Assembly (NCBI GenBank): GCA_963573305.1
Contig: OY754332.1
Location: 49,389,559-49,453,558, forward strand
Origin: Pyrrhosoma nymphula
Lineage: Eukaryota; Arthropoda; Insecta; Odonata; Coenagrionidae
Reading direction: 5' to 3'
DNA: 64,000 nucleotides
The stretch's first letter is position 1, and each line of letters starts with the position of its first letter. Below, piece by piece: positions 25,955-36,701 of this stretch. The notes under the pieces were generated by a model, which worked only from the letters and a program-made list of their open reading frames with translations, had not been told where the DNA came from and did not search any database. A program made the translations under genes and the position numbers.

Positions 25955-27380
25955 TGATATGACCAGCAGCAAAAGTCTTGATCGAAACAATTAATAAAAA
26001 GTTGGAGAGTAGGGCAAATTACTACTTGGGCGATGACCAGTTTGGGTTTCGGAAGGGGGGACTCGGGAGGTGATGAGGACACTCATAGAAAGAAACATAG
26101 AATATAATCAGGATGTTTCTGCTTGCTTCTTGGATTTCGAAAGGCGCTTGACAGCGTAAACTGGGGAAAAAAATAATGCAAATACCAATGAATATAGGAA
26201 TAGATAGGCGGGATAGGGGACTTGTCCGAAACTTATTCATGGCCCAGAGGGCACAGATTAGGTTGGCTGATGGTTAATCACGGTGGGAAGTTGTAGGTCG
26301 CGGGGTAAAGCAATGGTGCCCGTTGTCGCCTTTGCTTTTCATTTATGCTGAGGAAATGGAAATAAAAGTCTGGGAAGAGTTAGATGAGGGAATCTAAGTA
26401 GAAGACCAGTTCATAAAGTCAATTAGATTCGCGGACGACCAGGTCGTTTAGCCAATCATCGAACATATTACAAACTATATTAGATGCATTGGAAAAGAAG
26501 TGCGATAAATACGGAATGAAGATGAAACACAAGAAAAAAAGTGATGAGATTAGCTGGGACAAAGAAAGCGAGGCTGGTCATAAGAGTAGGAGGGCACAAA
26601 CTGGAGCAATTAGAGCAATTTTATTACTTGGGTAGTGCGCTAGAAGAAAACGGGCATGGTGGCAAAGACAGTAGGAACAGAATAGAGCTAGTGAAGAAAG
26701 CGTTCAGTAATAGAAGGGATCTGATGACTGGGACCTTGGGTAAGAATATAAAGAAGATACTGGTGAAGAGCTTGATGTGGAGTGTCTCGTTTTATCGGGA
26801 AGAAACGTGGACTCTGAAGGCCGTTTAAGACGGTACATTTGTTTGTACAAACTCTTCCGTGAACTCTTGCATGAGGCAAAATGTATCGTGTAAAGCGGCA
26901 AATTGTATGAACGCTTGTGCGAATGTCTCAATGCCTGAACGGAAAATAGAACCTGTTCTAATTTCGTTGAGACAAACGTACAATCTCACGTGCATTCGTT
27001 TGCACAAAATCTTTCATCGTACAAAACGGCCTTGAGAAAGGAGGACGAGAATAGGCTGCAGGCGTTCGGGATGTGGGCGTGGAGGAGGAAGAATAAGGTG
27101 TAGTGGACGGAGAGAAAGGCAAATGAGGAAGAATTTGGTAAAGTAGGTAAGGAAAGTAAACTTCTAGACGAGATTAGGAAGAGGCAAGGTAGATAGTTGG
27201 AGGGGGTAGTGAGCGGCAATGGGTTACTTAGAGATGTAATCGAGGGGAGGATGTTGGGTAAGCGGGGAAGGGGAAGAAAGAGATTAGGTTTTATGGACGG
27301 GATGAAGAAGGGTAGGACGTATGCTGAGATGAAAAAAGAAATATTGGTAAACAGGGCCCTTCATATATGAAAATTTAAAG
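25955..27380 (+). pseudogene. Dead non-LTR retrotransposon B (RT domain to C terminus)
   Basis: 5'-truncated. Visible RT motifs are YLGDDQFGFRKGG (about 26025), ACFLDFER frameshifted into KALDSVNWG (about 26130-26170), VKQWCPLSPLLFIYAEEM (about 26310) and SIRFADDQVV (about 26420-26450). The thumb/C-terminal part is RVGGHKLEQLEQFYYLGSAL (26595-26655) with VKSLMWSVSFYREETWTL. It continues after the 215-bp MITE with RKEDENRLQAFGMWAWRR and ends KRGRGRKRLGFMDGMKKGR. Frameshifts and stops show it is inactive. Confidence 0.85.
26818..27032. mobile_element. 215-bp MITE inside LINE B
   Basis: Terminal inverted repeats are AGGCCGTTT at the left and AAACGGCCT at the right. TGA duplicates flank it at 26815-26817 and 27033-27035. 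Excising the insert with one TGA restores the LINE frame (ETWTL|RKEDENRLQAFGMW). A 3-bp duplication fits PIF/Harbinger or CACTA transposases, but TGA is not the usual PIF target, so the superfamily is left open. Confidence 0.8.
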
Positions 27381-27702
27381 GATTTTCACTAACTTACTTC
27401 CATTTAAACCTACCGGTAGATCATCTAACAATAAAACTAGCCATGGAATCGTGAGAAATACAAGAAGAGAACACTGACAAATAAATGGCTGTATTAGAGG
27501 CACACACTGTGCATGCACGGGCGCAAACCGTCTACAAGAAGTTTGCGACTGGTCGAACTTTGAAGTTTACGGTTGACGCTTTCACGCATTTGTAAACGCC
27601 TTCATAAAAATCAATGCACTGAACTTGCGGTAGAAGTTTAAGCTCACGCTAGACATTCGCAAACCAGGCCCGAGATGGATACGTCACCAGGATTCCAGGA
27701 CT

Positions 27703-27898
27703 CACGTCGCAGATGTGTTGGGGAGGAAGCAACAGAAGCGGGCGAGACGGCGCACTCCTCTTCCGCCGCCATGCCTCCTCTTCCCGGTCTTTCCGAATGT
27801 ACAGCGCGGCTCCTCTTCCTTGACAACCGCTCTAGGAGTTCGGTTTCCGAAATTTTGATCATTTCGATGATAGCGATTAAAGGCGAGTCCGAACCCAT
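27703..27898 (-). CDS. Possible first coding exon of a divergent gene
   Basis: On the minus strand a GC-rich block opens with ATG at 27898, has a second start ATGGCGGCGGAAG near 27771, and reaches a strong donor (CTGCGAC|gtgagt). From the inner ATG it reads MAAEEECAVSPASVASSPTH followed by LR. The ATG-GCG-GCG start and perfect donor resemble a typical first exon. No partner exon was recognised further left, no family is recognised, and the complementary strand is also open. The block could instead be an untranslated promoter region. Confidence 0.28.
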
Positions 27899-28599
27899 TT
27901 GGTCACTGTCATGGCCGAAATCGGCGGCAATATTGATTTCAACGATTGGCCTAGCTGTTTTTTCATTAATTTAATTCATGAAATCGTTGCTACGCGTTAC
28001 ATCTGCGTAATCAGAGATTCTTGCACATCTATTTTTACTTGCATTTTCACGATTATCCACGACCACCACAAACTATAAATTGATCAAATGTTCGGCAATA
28101 TTATTTTCTTTTGAGGAGAATCCTGTAAACAATTGCACTTAAAACTAAATTTCCACCAGGAGGAGAATCACGCTCGTCTTCGTCCTTAGGCATTGAGTGC
28201 CACTCAAAGCAAACAGATTGTGGAATTTAACCCTCTTTTGGGAATTGCTCGTTAAATGTAATTAAATTTTCAGGAAAATAATCCTCCCCTAACTACCTTT
28301 GCCCGATATTAGGAGAAAAAGAGACTGATGTTCGGCAGTGTATCGCCCTTGTCCAGTCAGTCTAGTAACGATTTCGTGACTTAGTAGAAGTGATATTTCA
28401 GCTTCAGGGGCAAGGAGGGATCTTTTATTCTGTCACTGAATCTGGTTAACGTATATTTGACTCAATATTTTCTCTTTGGGCACGCTTATTTGGTATTCAT
28501 TTGGGTTAAGCCAAATTAGCCCCAGCCATTCCATGTTCCAGCCTTTAACAAAAGATTAAGAGGTCTGGAAGACAAATAGAGCGAAGGATCTCAGGTTTT

Positions 28600-28735
28600 C
28601 CCGGCGTATACATTGGAGGAAGCGTTCTCGGGTTACTCCCTGAATATGACGGGAGTCTTAGACATCGAAACGTCAGTGCAACCCAACACTGAGACCTCTG
28701 GATTGGAATTCCGAAAACGCTTCCTCCGTGACTGA
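28600..28735. mobile_element. PLE-like hairpin remnant with decayed hammerhead core
   Basis: GGAGGAAGCGTTCTCGG (28615-28631) is inverted at 28711-28727. The upstream tail tttcccggcgt matches the tail of the 11-kb insertion (ctttcccggcgt). The core has CTGAATA (one change from CTGANGA) at 28640-28646 and GAAACGTC at 28667-28674. No clear target duplication was found. Confidence 0.6.
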
Positions 28736-29314
28736 CAGATATTTTTTCTTGGTAATTGCAAAAATGTTCCTTAATATTTCAGTGCTTCAAGTTGTGCATC
28801 AAATGCATGCTCATTCATTATTTAAGAATAGAGATGAATTAATTTTTAGTAGGTATATTTAGATTGTCCATGTGATTGCTACCTACCTTAAGTATTGGTT
28901 TCAAATAGAAGGCAGAATTGATATGGTGTAAATAGTCTGAGCATAAAGGTATTTCTCTGCATTTCTCTACTAATCCCATTATTGATCCTGGTTGTATTTA
29001 GAGGACACGTCGCCTGCATAAAAATATATATTTTTCACATTTCATAAATTAGTGATCCTACAGGACAAAAACATTTCCATAACATTATGACTTATTGTTA
29101 GTTTTGGTTGGACACTAATAAAGAGGCTATTAACTAAAGCTACAAAGTCACAATGTTTCATCATGAGGAAATGTTAATCTAAATATTAATGAATAGATTC
29201 TGCACATTTTGCACACCTCTTAAGGTTGTAATGGTCTGCCTATTTAGCCTATTACCTCATGAAACCTGCAAACTGTGGACATACAAACAAATCCAGGTCC
29301 TGCATTGTTCACAG

Positions 29315-29467
29315 TCTTAGAGTCCAAGCTGCACTCCGATCCAGAATTGGGTGTGGAACATCTGACAGACCTTAACTACCCAGATGCTGATCCACCTTGC
29401 CACTTCTGTTGCAAACAGTCCAGCACATCCATCCACGATGAGAACCGGTTAAAGATTGTCAGCGGAG
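29315..29467 (+). CDS. RhoGEF exon a (first visible exon, Cys-rich segment)
   Basis: The acceptor is ttgttcacag and the donor GGAG|gtaaca. The exon encodes about 51 residues beginning LESKLHSDPELGVEHLTD and containing PPCHFCCKQSS, a small Cys/His cluster too short to call a zinc finger. It begins with two bases completing a codon and ends with one base over, which pairs exactly with exon b to give a Gly codon. A second AG at 29295-29296 is phase-compatible and would add six residues, but its pyrimidine tract is poor. The upstream exon that must exist was not found. Membership in this gene rests on the phase match and donor quality, so it is less secure than the later exons. Confidence 0.6.
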
Positions 29468-30344
29468 GTAACACATTAATACAGACTTCATAGAGTATAC
29501 TATATGGATTGCCCCTTTACATATGCACAAACCTACATATCCTTATGAAAACACCAATGTGGGCGTAGTCCAATATAGTAGGTGCTTTCTGTAGAAAACG
29601 CATGGCAATGAAACTACCCCACAGTGAACCAGGACTCCCCTCACAAGAGAACACCTTTACCCATTATCCCATTTGGGCATAGAAGAAATGTCACCCTATC
29701 CTAAGCCCGTTTTGAACACTAGATTCTGTCCTTCTGTCCTATAGATGTCCAAATCCTTGAATTGCACTCGTACTTATGTAATCCCTTCCGTGTTTTAAAT
29801 TAAGTTAGTGTGTATGCACATTTCTAAGTAAATATTCAACTCAGAAGAGCATATATGGACATTATGGCTTGCTGGAAATGAATCTATGAATTCAAAAGAT
29901 ATGATACTCTCTTATTAATAAAAAGTTGCATGAAAACTTTGTGTTTAAAGATTTTTCCTATATGTTTATTTGTGAAATGTCACCTCGTTTCTTTTCTTTA
30001 TTGATTAATTTGTCATTGCCTGTACTTAATTTAAGTTTACAGCAAGGGCAGTTTCGTTTCGTAATATTTATCACCTAATTCCAGAATGAGATAGAGTCAG
30101 CATAAAAATATTATGAATATGTGACAATATCTGAACGATACAGATTGAAATAGTTTCGTAATATCAACTTCAAGCATTATATTTATAAGTAATTAAAATA
30201 CCAATCCTCTCGAATAGTTGAGTAGGTACAAAGCCCACCAATTTAATTTCAAAACCATGGGCGCGTTTTAATTCAAAAACTTGTTTTCATTTTCCATATT
30301 ACCCCTGATATTGACTAACAGTTAATTAATATAATTTATTGTAT

Positions 30345-30975
30345 GGCGTTGTCCAAAAAGCAGGCAGAAAAAGGAGAAAATGGAGATCTAATATTCAACC
30401 AAATAGAGACATCATAGCACTTTAAATATTTGGGGACAGTGGTCGCAAATAGAATTTGCACAAAGTCGTCCAAGCAAAAACTGTAAGTAGAAAAACAAAG
30501 AAAAGAATCTATAAAACTGTCATCAGACAAATCATAACCTATGGATCGGAGGCCTGGACGTTGACAGGGAGAGAAGAGAATTTGTTACAGAGGTGGGAAA
30601 GGAAAATTCTTCGGAAGATCTATGGACCAGTCTGTGAAGAAGAGCAATGGATGGTAAGATGGAATGAGGAACTTCAGCAGCTCTATGGGGACGATGGAAT
30701 ACTAACAGAGATTAAGACATCGAGAATTAGATGGACAGGGCATGTGCAAAAGAATGGGCGGGGAAAGAGTAGTAAAAAAGTATTCAAAGGAAAACCAGAG
30801 GGAAGAAGAAATAGAGGAAGACTCAGAAAAAGATGGGTGGATGACATAGAAGAGGATTTAAGGAACTTGGGGGTCCAGAGGTGGAGAAGGGCAGCGGAGG
30901 ATAAAGAAGGATGGAAGGAAGTTGAAAAGAAGGCCAGGGTTCTACATGGGCTGTAGTGCCTATGATGATGATGAA
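30345..30975 (+). pseudogene. 3' end of a non-LTR retrotransposon D (5'-truncated)
   Basis: The upstream frame gives HFKYLGTVVANRI, the usual start of the RT thumb region. An uninterrupted 166-codon frame from 30456 then reads SRKTKKRIYKTVIRQIITYG, SEAWTLTGREENLLQRWERK, the GHV block RIRWTGHVQKN, and GRLRKRWVDDIEEDLRNLGV with ...VLHGL. It ends in a gatgatgatg tail rather than poly(A). Only two stops lie upstream and the long frame is clean, suggesting a younger insertion than LINEs A to C. It lies in intron a of the RhoGEF gene, in sense orientation. Confidence 0.85.
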
Positions 30976-31207
30976 TATAATTTATAGCCTGGAGGGACTT
31001 GGTTTTCGGGTCTTCCTCCGCGTCTATCCATATTCTTAGGGACAATATTTCGCCGGCGTTCCCGCTGGTTTCTTCAGGTCCGCTGAAGTGTCGATACAGT
31101 CTTTCGTCCGTGTTTTTGTGCTCCTCCGTTTTGGCGCATTTGGGCAGAGATATGTCCTGATTGCTCCCTTCCGCTGAAAACTCGTTTCCATGAGTAAGCG
31201 AGTGTAG
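30976..31207 (-). mobile_element. Penelope-like element fragment, minus strand (part 1)
   Basis: This is the reverse complement, with changes, of the plus-strand fragment at 34290-34560. It includes the hammerhead-like box CTGAAGA with GAAATATT and stem I GGAC/GTCC (31040-31082, minus strand). It is split from its continuation at 33987-34013 by a hAT insertion. Confidence 0.75.
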
Positions 31208-33986
31208 TAGTGATGGGCAGTTTCGTTCCTTTCACGGACTCTTTCCTTTCGTTCTCGTTCATTAAAAGGAACGAGTTTAAAGATTCGTTCCTTTCGTTCT
31301 TTTTCAAGTTGGGCCTGGGAATTCGGGCATTAGGGTACATGTCAATTATATGATTCCATATGGTTCGTGCTATTTGCTCTCGTCAATTACTCATTGCTTC
31401 AAATCATTTAAATAATATACGAATATGACACTTTCAAAAGAAATGCCGAGGTGATACTTACTTAACCACGGCGACCACGGCCCACAAACTATCCCATTAT
31501 GGGCTAGAATTACGCTACCTACCGAAGATAATGAAGGTAAATATGGCTTTCCATCACTCCAGCTAATATTTTTTTGTGAAAAACTCCCCTTAGTGGTGAA
31601 AATGACAATGTAACCCAGTGAAAGTGCTAGGATTGCGCATTTAAGAAATCTAAGAAGCATACCCGTGTATTGGATGGTTATAGAAAGATTCGCTTTTCTC
31701 GCTAGGGGGCAGCGCCGCCAACATCTTAGTCAGTGGAGGCGTGAGAGAATGAAACATGCGAGATATTCACTTTGCCAGAGAACTACGCGGGTGTACGGGT
31801 TTTTGCTACTTATCCGTAAAGATCATTTTATGGCGCATGCGCCTGTCGAGTTTCAAGGTGAAAGCGTGAGGGAAAGATACATTCGAAAGATTCACGAAAA
31901 TCCGACTTTGGAATCATGTTGCCAGAGAACTACGAGAAATGAAGAAAACGAATAGCAGAAAGTTGTAGGCCTGAACGAGATCTAGAAAAAAACGCCCAAC
32001 AGATTCGTAATCCAAATTCTAGTTTAGAAACCTCCGTCGAAAATCCAGAAAATCCGACTTTGGCGCCATGTTTCCAGCAAACTATTAGTGTTAGTGAAAA
32101 AGTAATGGCATATAGTTGTATATAAGCATATATGTACGCATAAGTGTTAGAGAATAAGAATAAGCATTAAGTTGTAGGCCTCGATGAGATCTAGGTAAAA
32201 CCACCCAAAAGATTTGAAACACGACTTATAGTTTAGAAGCTACAGGGGAAAAACAGAAAAATCCAAATTTGGCGCCATGTTTTCAGCGAACCATAAGTGT
32301 TAGAAAGGAAGGATTGACAAACATGTTAGGACTTGATGAGATCTAAAAAAGCTCTCCAGCATATTCAAGATCAGACTCTTAGTTTAGCAGATAAGAGACG
32401 TGAGGGAAAAAAACATTCGAAAATATCACTTTGACACCATGTTGCCATAGAACTACAAGAGAATCCGGGTTTTCGCTCATTAACCGTAAAGATCATGTCA
32501 AGGCGCATACCCCTGCCGACTTTAAAGGTCATGCCTACACTGGTAAGGGCGTGAGGGAAAGAAACATTAGAGAGTTTCATTAATTAGCCCACTTCGGCAC
32601 CATGTTCCCAGAGAACTACGAGGGATGAAAAAAACGGTAAGCAGAGAATTGTAGGCCTGCTAAGATCTAAAAAACACCGCCCAACAGATTCGAGATCCGA
32701 CTTCTAGTTTAGAAGTTACAGTAAAAAAACAACGAGTTTCACAAAAAGCCGACTTTGACACCATGTTACCAGAGAGCTAAAAGGAATAGAAAACAACGAA
32801 TAGAATAAAGTTGTAGGCCTGAATGAGATCTAAAAAAACCGCCCAACAGATTCGAGATCCGACTTCTAGTTTAAAAGCTACAATCGAAAAACAGCAAGTT
32901 TCACAAATACTCCGAATTTGGCACCATGTTACCAGCCAACTATTAATGTTAGTGAAAAAGTAATGGCATACAGTTGTAAACCTCGATGACATGTAAAAAA
33001 AACCGTCAACAAATTTGAGATCCGACTTCGTTTGGAAGGTACAGCGGAAAACTGGGAAATGGTTTACTAAATTTCGTGTTTGAGGACCTCTGGTGGGAAA
33101 ATTAAGCAACACAGAATAACAGGGTTGGTCAAATCTTGTAGAGTATTCAATCTTCCTATATATTATGTCGTCAGATTCCAGATCCGACTTACCGTTCAAA
33201 AGATATGAAGCAAGAACAGAGTCTCGTTATAGAAATGCCAAAAAAATCCGCCATGTTTCATTTTATAGTCGGTTTAACGATAAACAATCTTGGTTTTTAT
33301 TTATTATTTGTAAAAAGCAATGCAAGATGCATGCGTCTGTCATGTTTCAAGGTCGTATCACCACCAGTAGAGGCGTGAAGGAAAGAAACATTTGAGAGTT
33401 TTACCAAAGTTTGACTTTGGCACCAAGCTACCAGAGTAGGTACTATAAGAGATAGAAAAAACAAAAAGCTCCAAGTTGTAGGTAACGATGAGATCTAAAT
33501 CTCAGGGGTAAATAGTTTTCAGATCAGAATCCTAGTTTAGGAGCTAAAGTAAAAAAAGCGCAAAAAATGGAAATTCTTCACTAAATATTGTGTTTGAGGA
33601 CCTCCGATATATTTATTCTGTAAGCCAACGTTTATTTTATAATATTTTGCCATTCGATGTATAACATATTAACATACGTCATTTCATCCTCGTCTTCAAA
33701 GTACCTGGCCTGTCATCTCTGCGAATTGGTTGAGTCCTCTCTTTCCTTTTATTATTTTTGTTCACATTGCATTCCCTTCATTCAATTGATTCCCTACGTT
33801 CCTATGAATCCTTTCCTTTATTTTATTCCTTTCGGTCCTTCGAATCCCTTTGTTCCTTTCGGTCCTTTGGAACGAGAATATTTCCACTACCGGATTCGTT
33901 CCTTCTCGTTCCATCAGTGGATTCGTTCCAAATGAACGTGGAACGGATTCCAAAGGAACGAATCGTTCCGAAATGGCCCATCATTA
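31208..33986. mobile_element. 2.78-kb non-autonomous hAT-type element
   Basis: The ends are TAGTGATGGGC on the left and GCCCATCATTA on the right (one mismatch as inverted repeats). An exact 8-bp duplication GAGTGTAG flanks it (31200-31207, 33987-33994). Removing the element reconnects the PLE sequence cleanly, matching the uninterrupted copy at about 34310. Subterminal regions are packed with GTTCC/GGAAC motifs on both sides, as expected for transposase binding. The interior has no transposase-like frame and is mostly a tandem array of about 160-bp units. Confidence 0.88.
31890..33480 (+). repeat. About 160-bp tandem array inside the hAT element
   Basis: The landmark TCCGACTTTGGCGCCATGTT (variants) recurs at about 31901, 32053, 32262, 32425, 32587, 32748, 32911 and 33410, spaced mostly 152-163 bp. 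A second landmark, GTTGTAGGCCTGAACGAGAT, recurs with the same phase. Units are diverged and some are truncated (209 and 499-bp gaps). The array makes up more than half the element. Confidence 0.8.
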
Positions 33987-34013
33987 GAGTGTAGCCGTCT
34001 TCTCGGTTGAAGT

Positions 34014-34575
34014 TATTGGAATAAGTATATGAAGTAAGAGGAATATATCAAATTGAATGCAGTTGCGGCAATTCTTACACCGGCCAGACCTCCAGAGCTC
34101 TGAAATTCCGGCTCCAAGATCATAGGAGGTCCGTGAAAAATAGATAACTCCGCCAGTTGGCGGTCGCCGAGCATCAGTAGAAGGATCCCACGCACAGCAT
34201 TGACGTGAACAAGGCCAAGTTATTGACAAAAGAAAGCCGCAACTCTCCTATACTCATACGGAAAGTGATTGAAATAGCGAAGACGCCCAGTAACTTCAAC
34301 CGAGAAGACGGCTACACTCTCGCTTACTCATGGAAACGAGTTTTCAGCGGAAGAGAGCAATCAGGCTTCCTCTGCCCAAAGGCGCCAAAACGGAGGAGTA
34401 CAAAAAGACGGACGAAAGACTGCATCGACACTTCAGTGGACCTGAAGAAGCCAGCTGGAACTGCGGCGAAATATTGTCCAGAAGAATATGGATAGACGCG
34501 GAGGAAGACCCGAAAACCAAGCCTCTCCAAGCAACAGACTCCGCAGAAGCCTTCACGGAAATAATTTATAACCAC
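34014..34575 (+). pseudogene. Penelope-like element C-terminal fragment with GIY-YIG endonuclease
   Basis: One frame reads RGIYQIECSCGNSYTGQTSR, then ALKFRLQDHRRSVK. This is the GIY-YIG nuclease signature of PLEs, with the Y, the YTGQT box, Arg and His in order. Two in-frame stops follow (about 34143 and 34174), then VNKAKLLTKESRNSPILIRK and DGYTLAYSWKRVFSG, ending KYCPEEYG. The 3' part carries the hammerhead-like motif. The reverse-transcriptase domain is absent. It is joined head to head with the minus-strand copy at 30976-34013. Confidence 0.85.
34438..34479 (+). ncRNA. Hammerhead-like ribozyme in PLE terminal repeat
   Basis: Stem I is GGAC (34438-34441) with GTCC (34476-34479). CTGAAGA is at 34442-34448. 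Stem II pairs GCC with GGC, GAAA is at 34468-34471, and TATT precedes the predicted cleavage point. Stem III is the self-complementary ATAT. It matches the minimal hammerheads described in PLEs and lies inside a recognisable PLE. Confidence 0.65.
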
Positions 34576-35073
34576 TGAAATTCTTTTACGTGGTACTGCA
34601 GATTCATTAACCTTTTCAGTTTTAACCCGAGTTTATGTCAACTTGGAATAGAGAAAAATCCTTTCTAACAGATCTTTTGTAAGCCAGTTTCACAATGGCT
34701 ACAACTGCGCTCCTTCGGTTTGGTCCCACTACAATGTTACACGAGCCGTTTGACTCTCCACCTGCGATCAGAGTGGAAAAATAAAGATCCGTGCTCGCCA
34801 AATCAAATTTTGTCTCAAATTGGATAGCACCGCCCATACCGCCAAACAGTCTGGCATGAAACAATGGTTGATCACTTGACCCAGTAGTTACACGAGCGAA
34901 AGCTAATACAGGACTCTCGAGATGGAAGCCAAGATTACGAATTACTACGTTAAATTTATTTCAGTTAAATTTAAAATCATAAGTTTAATGAATGTAAATT
35001 TAATCGTCACTATTCGCGCTTCAAGCTAAATGGTTCCCCTTTGCCTCTCTTCGGAGCTCAGCCGCTGCTCTAT

Positions 35074-35635
35074 GGGGCTATTCTGTATTCCCTCGGCATT
35101 CTCGAGCCTCGACAGTGACGTAATGTTTACGTCAAAGCCTAGAATTTTTCAAAGAGAGCCATTTAGAGGTTCAGATTTGTCGGGGGCTGTGACGTCACAT
35201 CCACGGATTTTCCGAGGATCAACCGTGTCGAGTCCTTACTAAATAAGGCCCCTGGGGGGCTATTCAGTAAGTTCTCGGAATTTCCGAGTCACGAAAGTGA
35301 CGAAATTTTGACGTCACAGCCCCTAAAATGTAAAATAGGGCCATTCAAAAGTTGACATTCTTCGGGGGAAGTGACGTCACATTCACGGATTTTCCTAGGT
35401 TCGACCATGTCGAGTCCTTAGTGAATAAGACCCCTGGTGCCCTATTCAGGAAGTCCTCGGATTTTTCGAGCCCATGAATATATATATTTATGTTCGAGCC
35501 CCTGAAATGACGTATTTTGACGTCACAGCCTCGTACAATTCGGATAATTCCATTAAAAATTTGAGATTTTTTCGGGGGCAGAGACGTCACATCCGCGGCA
35601 TTGTCGAGGTCGCGTTCTTCCTGTATAAGGACCCA
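35074..35635 (+). repeat. Three tandem ~181-bp units rich in CRE palindromes
   Basis: Units start at about 35074, 35256 and 35437 (the last is about 200 bp). Each begins GGGGCTATTCAGTAAG-like and ends TCGAGTCCTTAGTGAATAAG-like, and the two ends are roughly inverted copies of each other, so each unit is itself a loose dyad. Perfect TGACGTCA sites occur at 35190, 35309, 35372 and 35518, with near matches at about 35115 and 35583. It lies in intron a of the RhoGEF gene. Confidence 0.8.
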
Positions 35636-36269
35636 GAATGGAAAGAAAAGCTTCCGAGGGGGAACTCTACCCAAATAAGTGACTTCTTTCGCAATCCATT
35701 CAACTTTAACTGTCAGGAGGTGCCACATTCAAAGATTTACCTACAACCGACACACAGCATACTATTTGCATGCATTCACTAGATTACATGCGTTTTTTAT
35801 TGATATACTCACGTACAAAGGTGCGCATGAAATGTGATCACGAGCGTTTGAAATCTCGCAAACGATCCGCAGTCCCTTTAATCTTCCGGACCGCGCATAC
35901 CTTCATTCGACCCCCCTCCATCTCAGCGTCTTCTCCTCCGCCCCCTCCTCCCCTCTTCCCCAACCGATAACGGATTCCACTTGCCACCCACCTCTCGAAA
36001 GAAAACTCCAACGTCCACTCCTCCCGCCTTGTGCGAACGACTTCCTTTCCCCCCCGCCTTCCCCTCTCAGATTTTTCAGTGGTATGTTCATACATTATGT
36101 CCATTATTGAACCTTAGGTGTGGTTTTCAGTTGAGGAAAACACAAGGTCACAAGGGGTGGGGCACTATGGGTCAAATACGATTTATTTACCTTGTGTAGG
36201 CTTCCGCGGGTTGATGAGTATGAAGATACATTTCTTCCGGGTATTACACCGCGTAGGTCCATTGTTCAT

Positions 36270-36312
36270 GGACGACAGTTTCGCCGGCGTTGCAGTCGGC
36301 TTCTTCAGGTCA
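36270..36312 (-). ncRNA. Hammerhead-like ribozyme, left arm of 36-kb hairpin
   Basis: This is the mirror copy of the plus-strand core at 36660, with all conserved boxes intact on the minus strand (CTGAAGA, GCCG/CGGC, GAAACTGTC, GTCC). Confidence 0.6.
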
Positions 36313-36659
36313 GTGAAGTGTGGATGCAGTATGTTGGCCGCCTTATATATCTTATCCGTAGGGGTTAGGTCACTCGTGATTGGCTGTTGCTGTTTTTCTT
36401 TTTCCCGCGCAAAACGCGTTTCCAGGCATTCGCGAGGGAATAGCCATCTTCCCTATTGAAATTGTCTTCATTCTTGCTTATTTCGATGGCCTCCCGTATA
36501 AGACGTTGGAATCAATAGGGAAGATGGCTATTCCCTCGCGAATGCCTGGAAACGCGTTTTGCGCGGGAAAAAGAAAAACCGCAACAGCCAATCACGAGTG
36601 ACCTAAACCCTACGGATAAGATATATAAGGCGGCCAACATACTGCATCCACACTTCACT

Positions 36660-36701
36660 GACCTGAAGAAGCCGACTGCAACGCCGGCGAAACTGTCGTC
36701 C
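36660..36701 (+). ncRNA. Hammerhead-like ribozyme, right arm of 36-kb hairpin
   Basis: CTGAAGA is at 36663-36669, and the four-base stem II GCCG (36671-36674) pairs with CGGC (36685-36688). GAAA is at 36689-36692, followed by CTGTC and GTCC. Stem I uses GAC before the box and GTC after cleavage. Stem III can only form as the near-palindrome ACTGT, consistent with a dimeric form. Confidence 0.6.
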
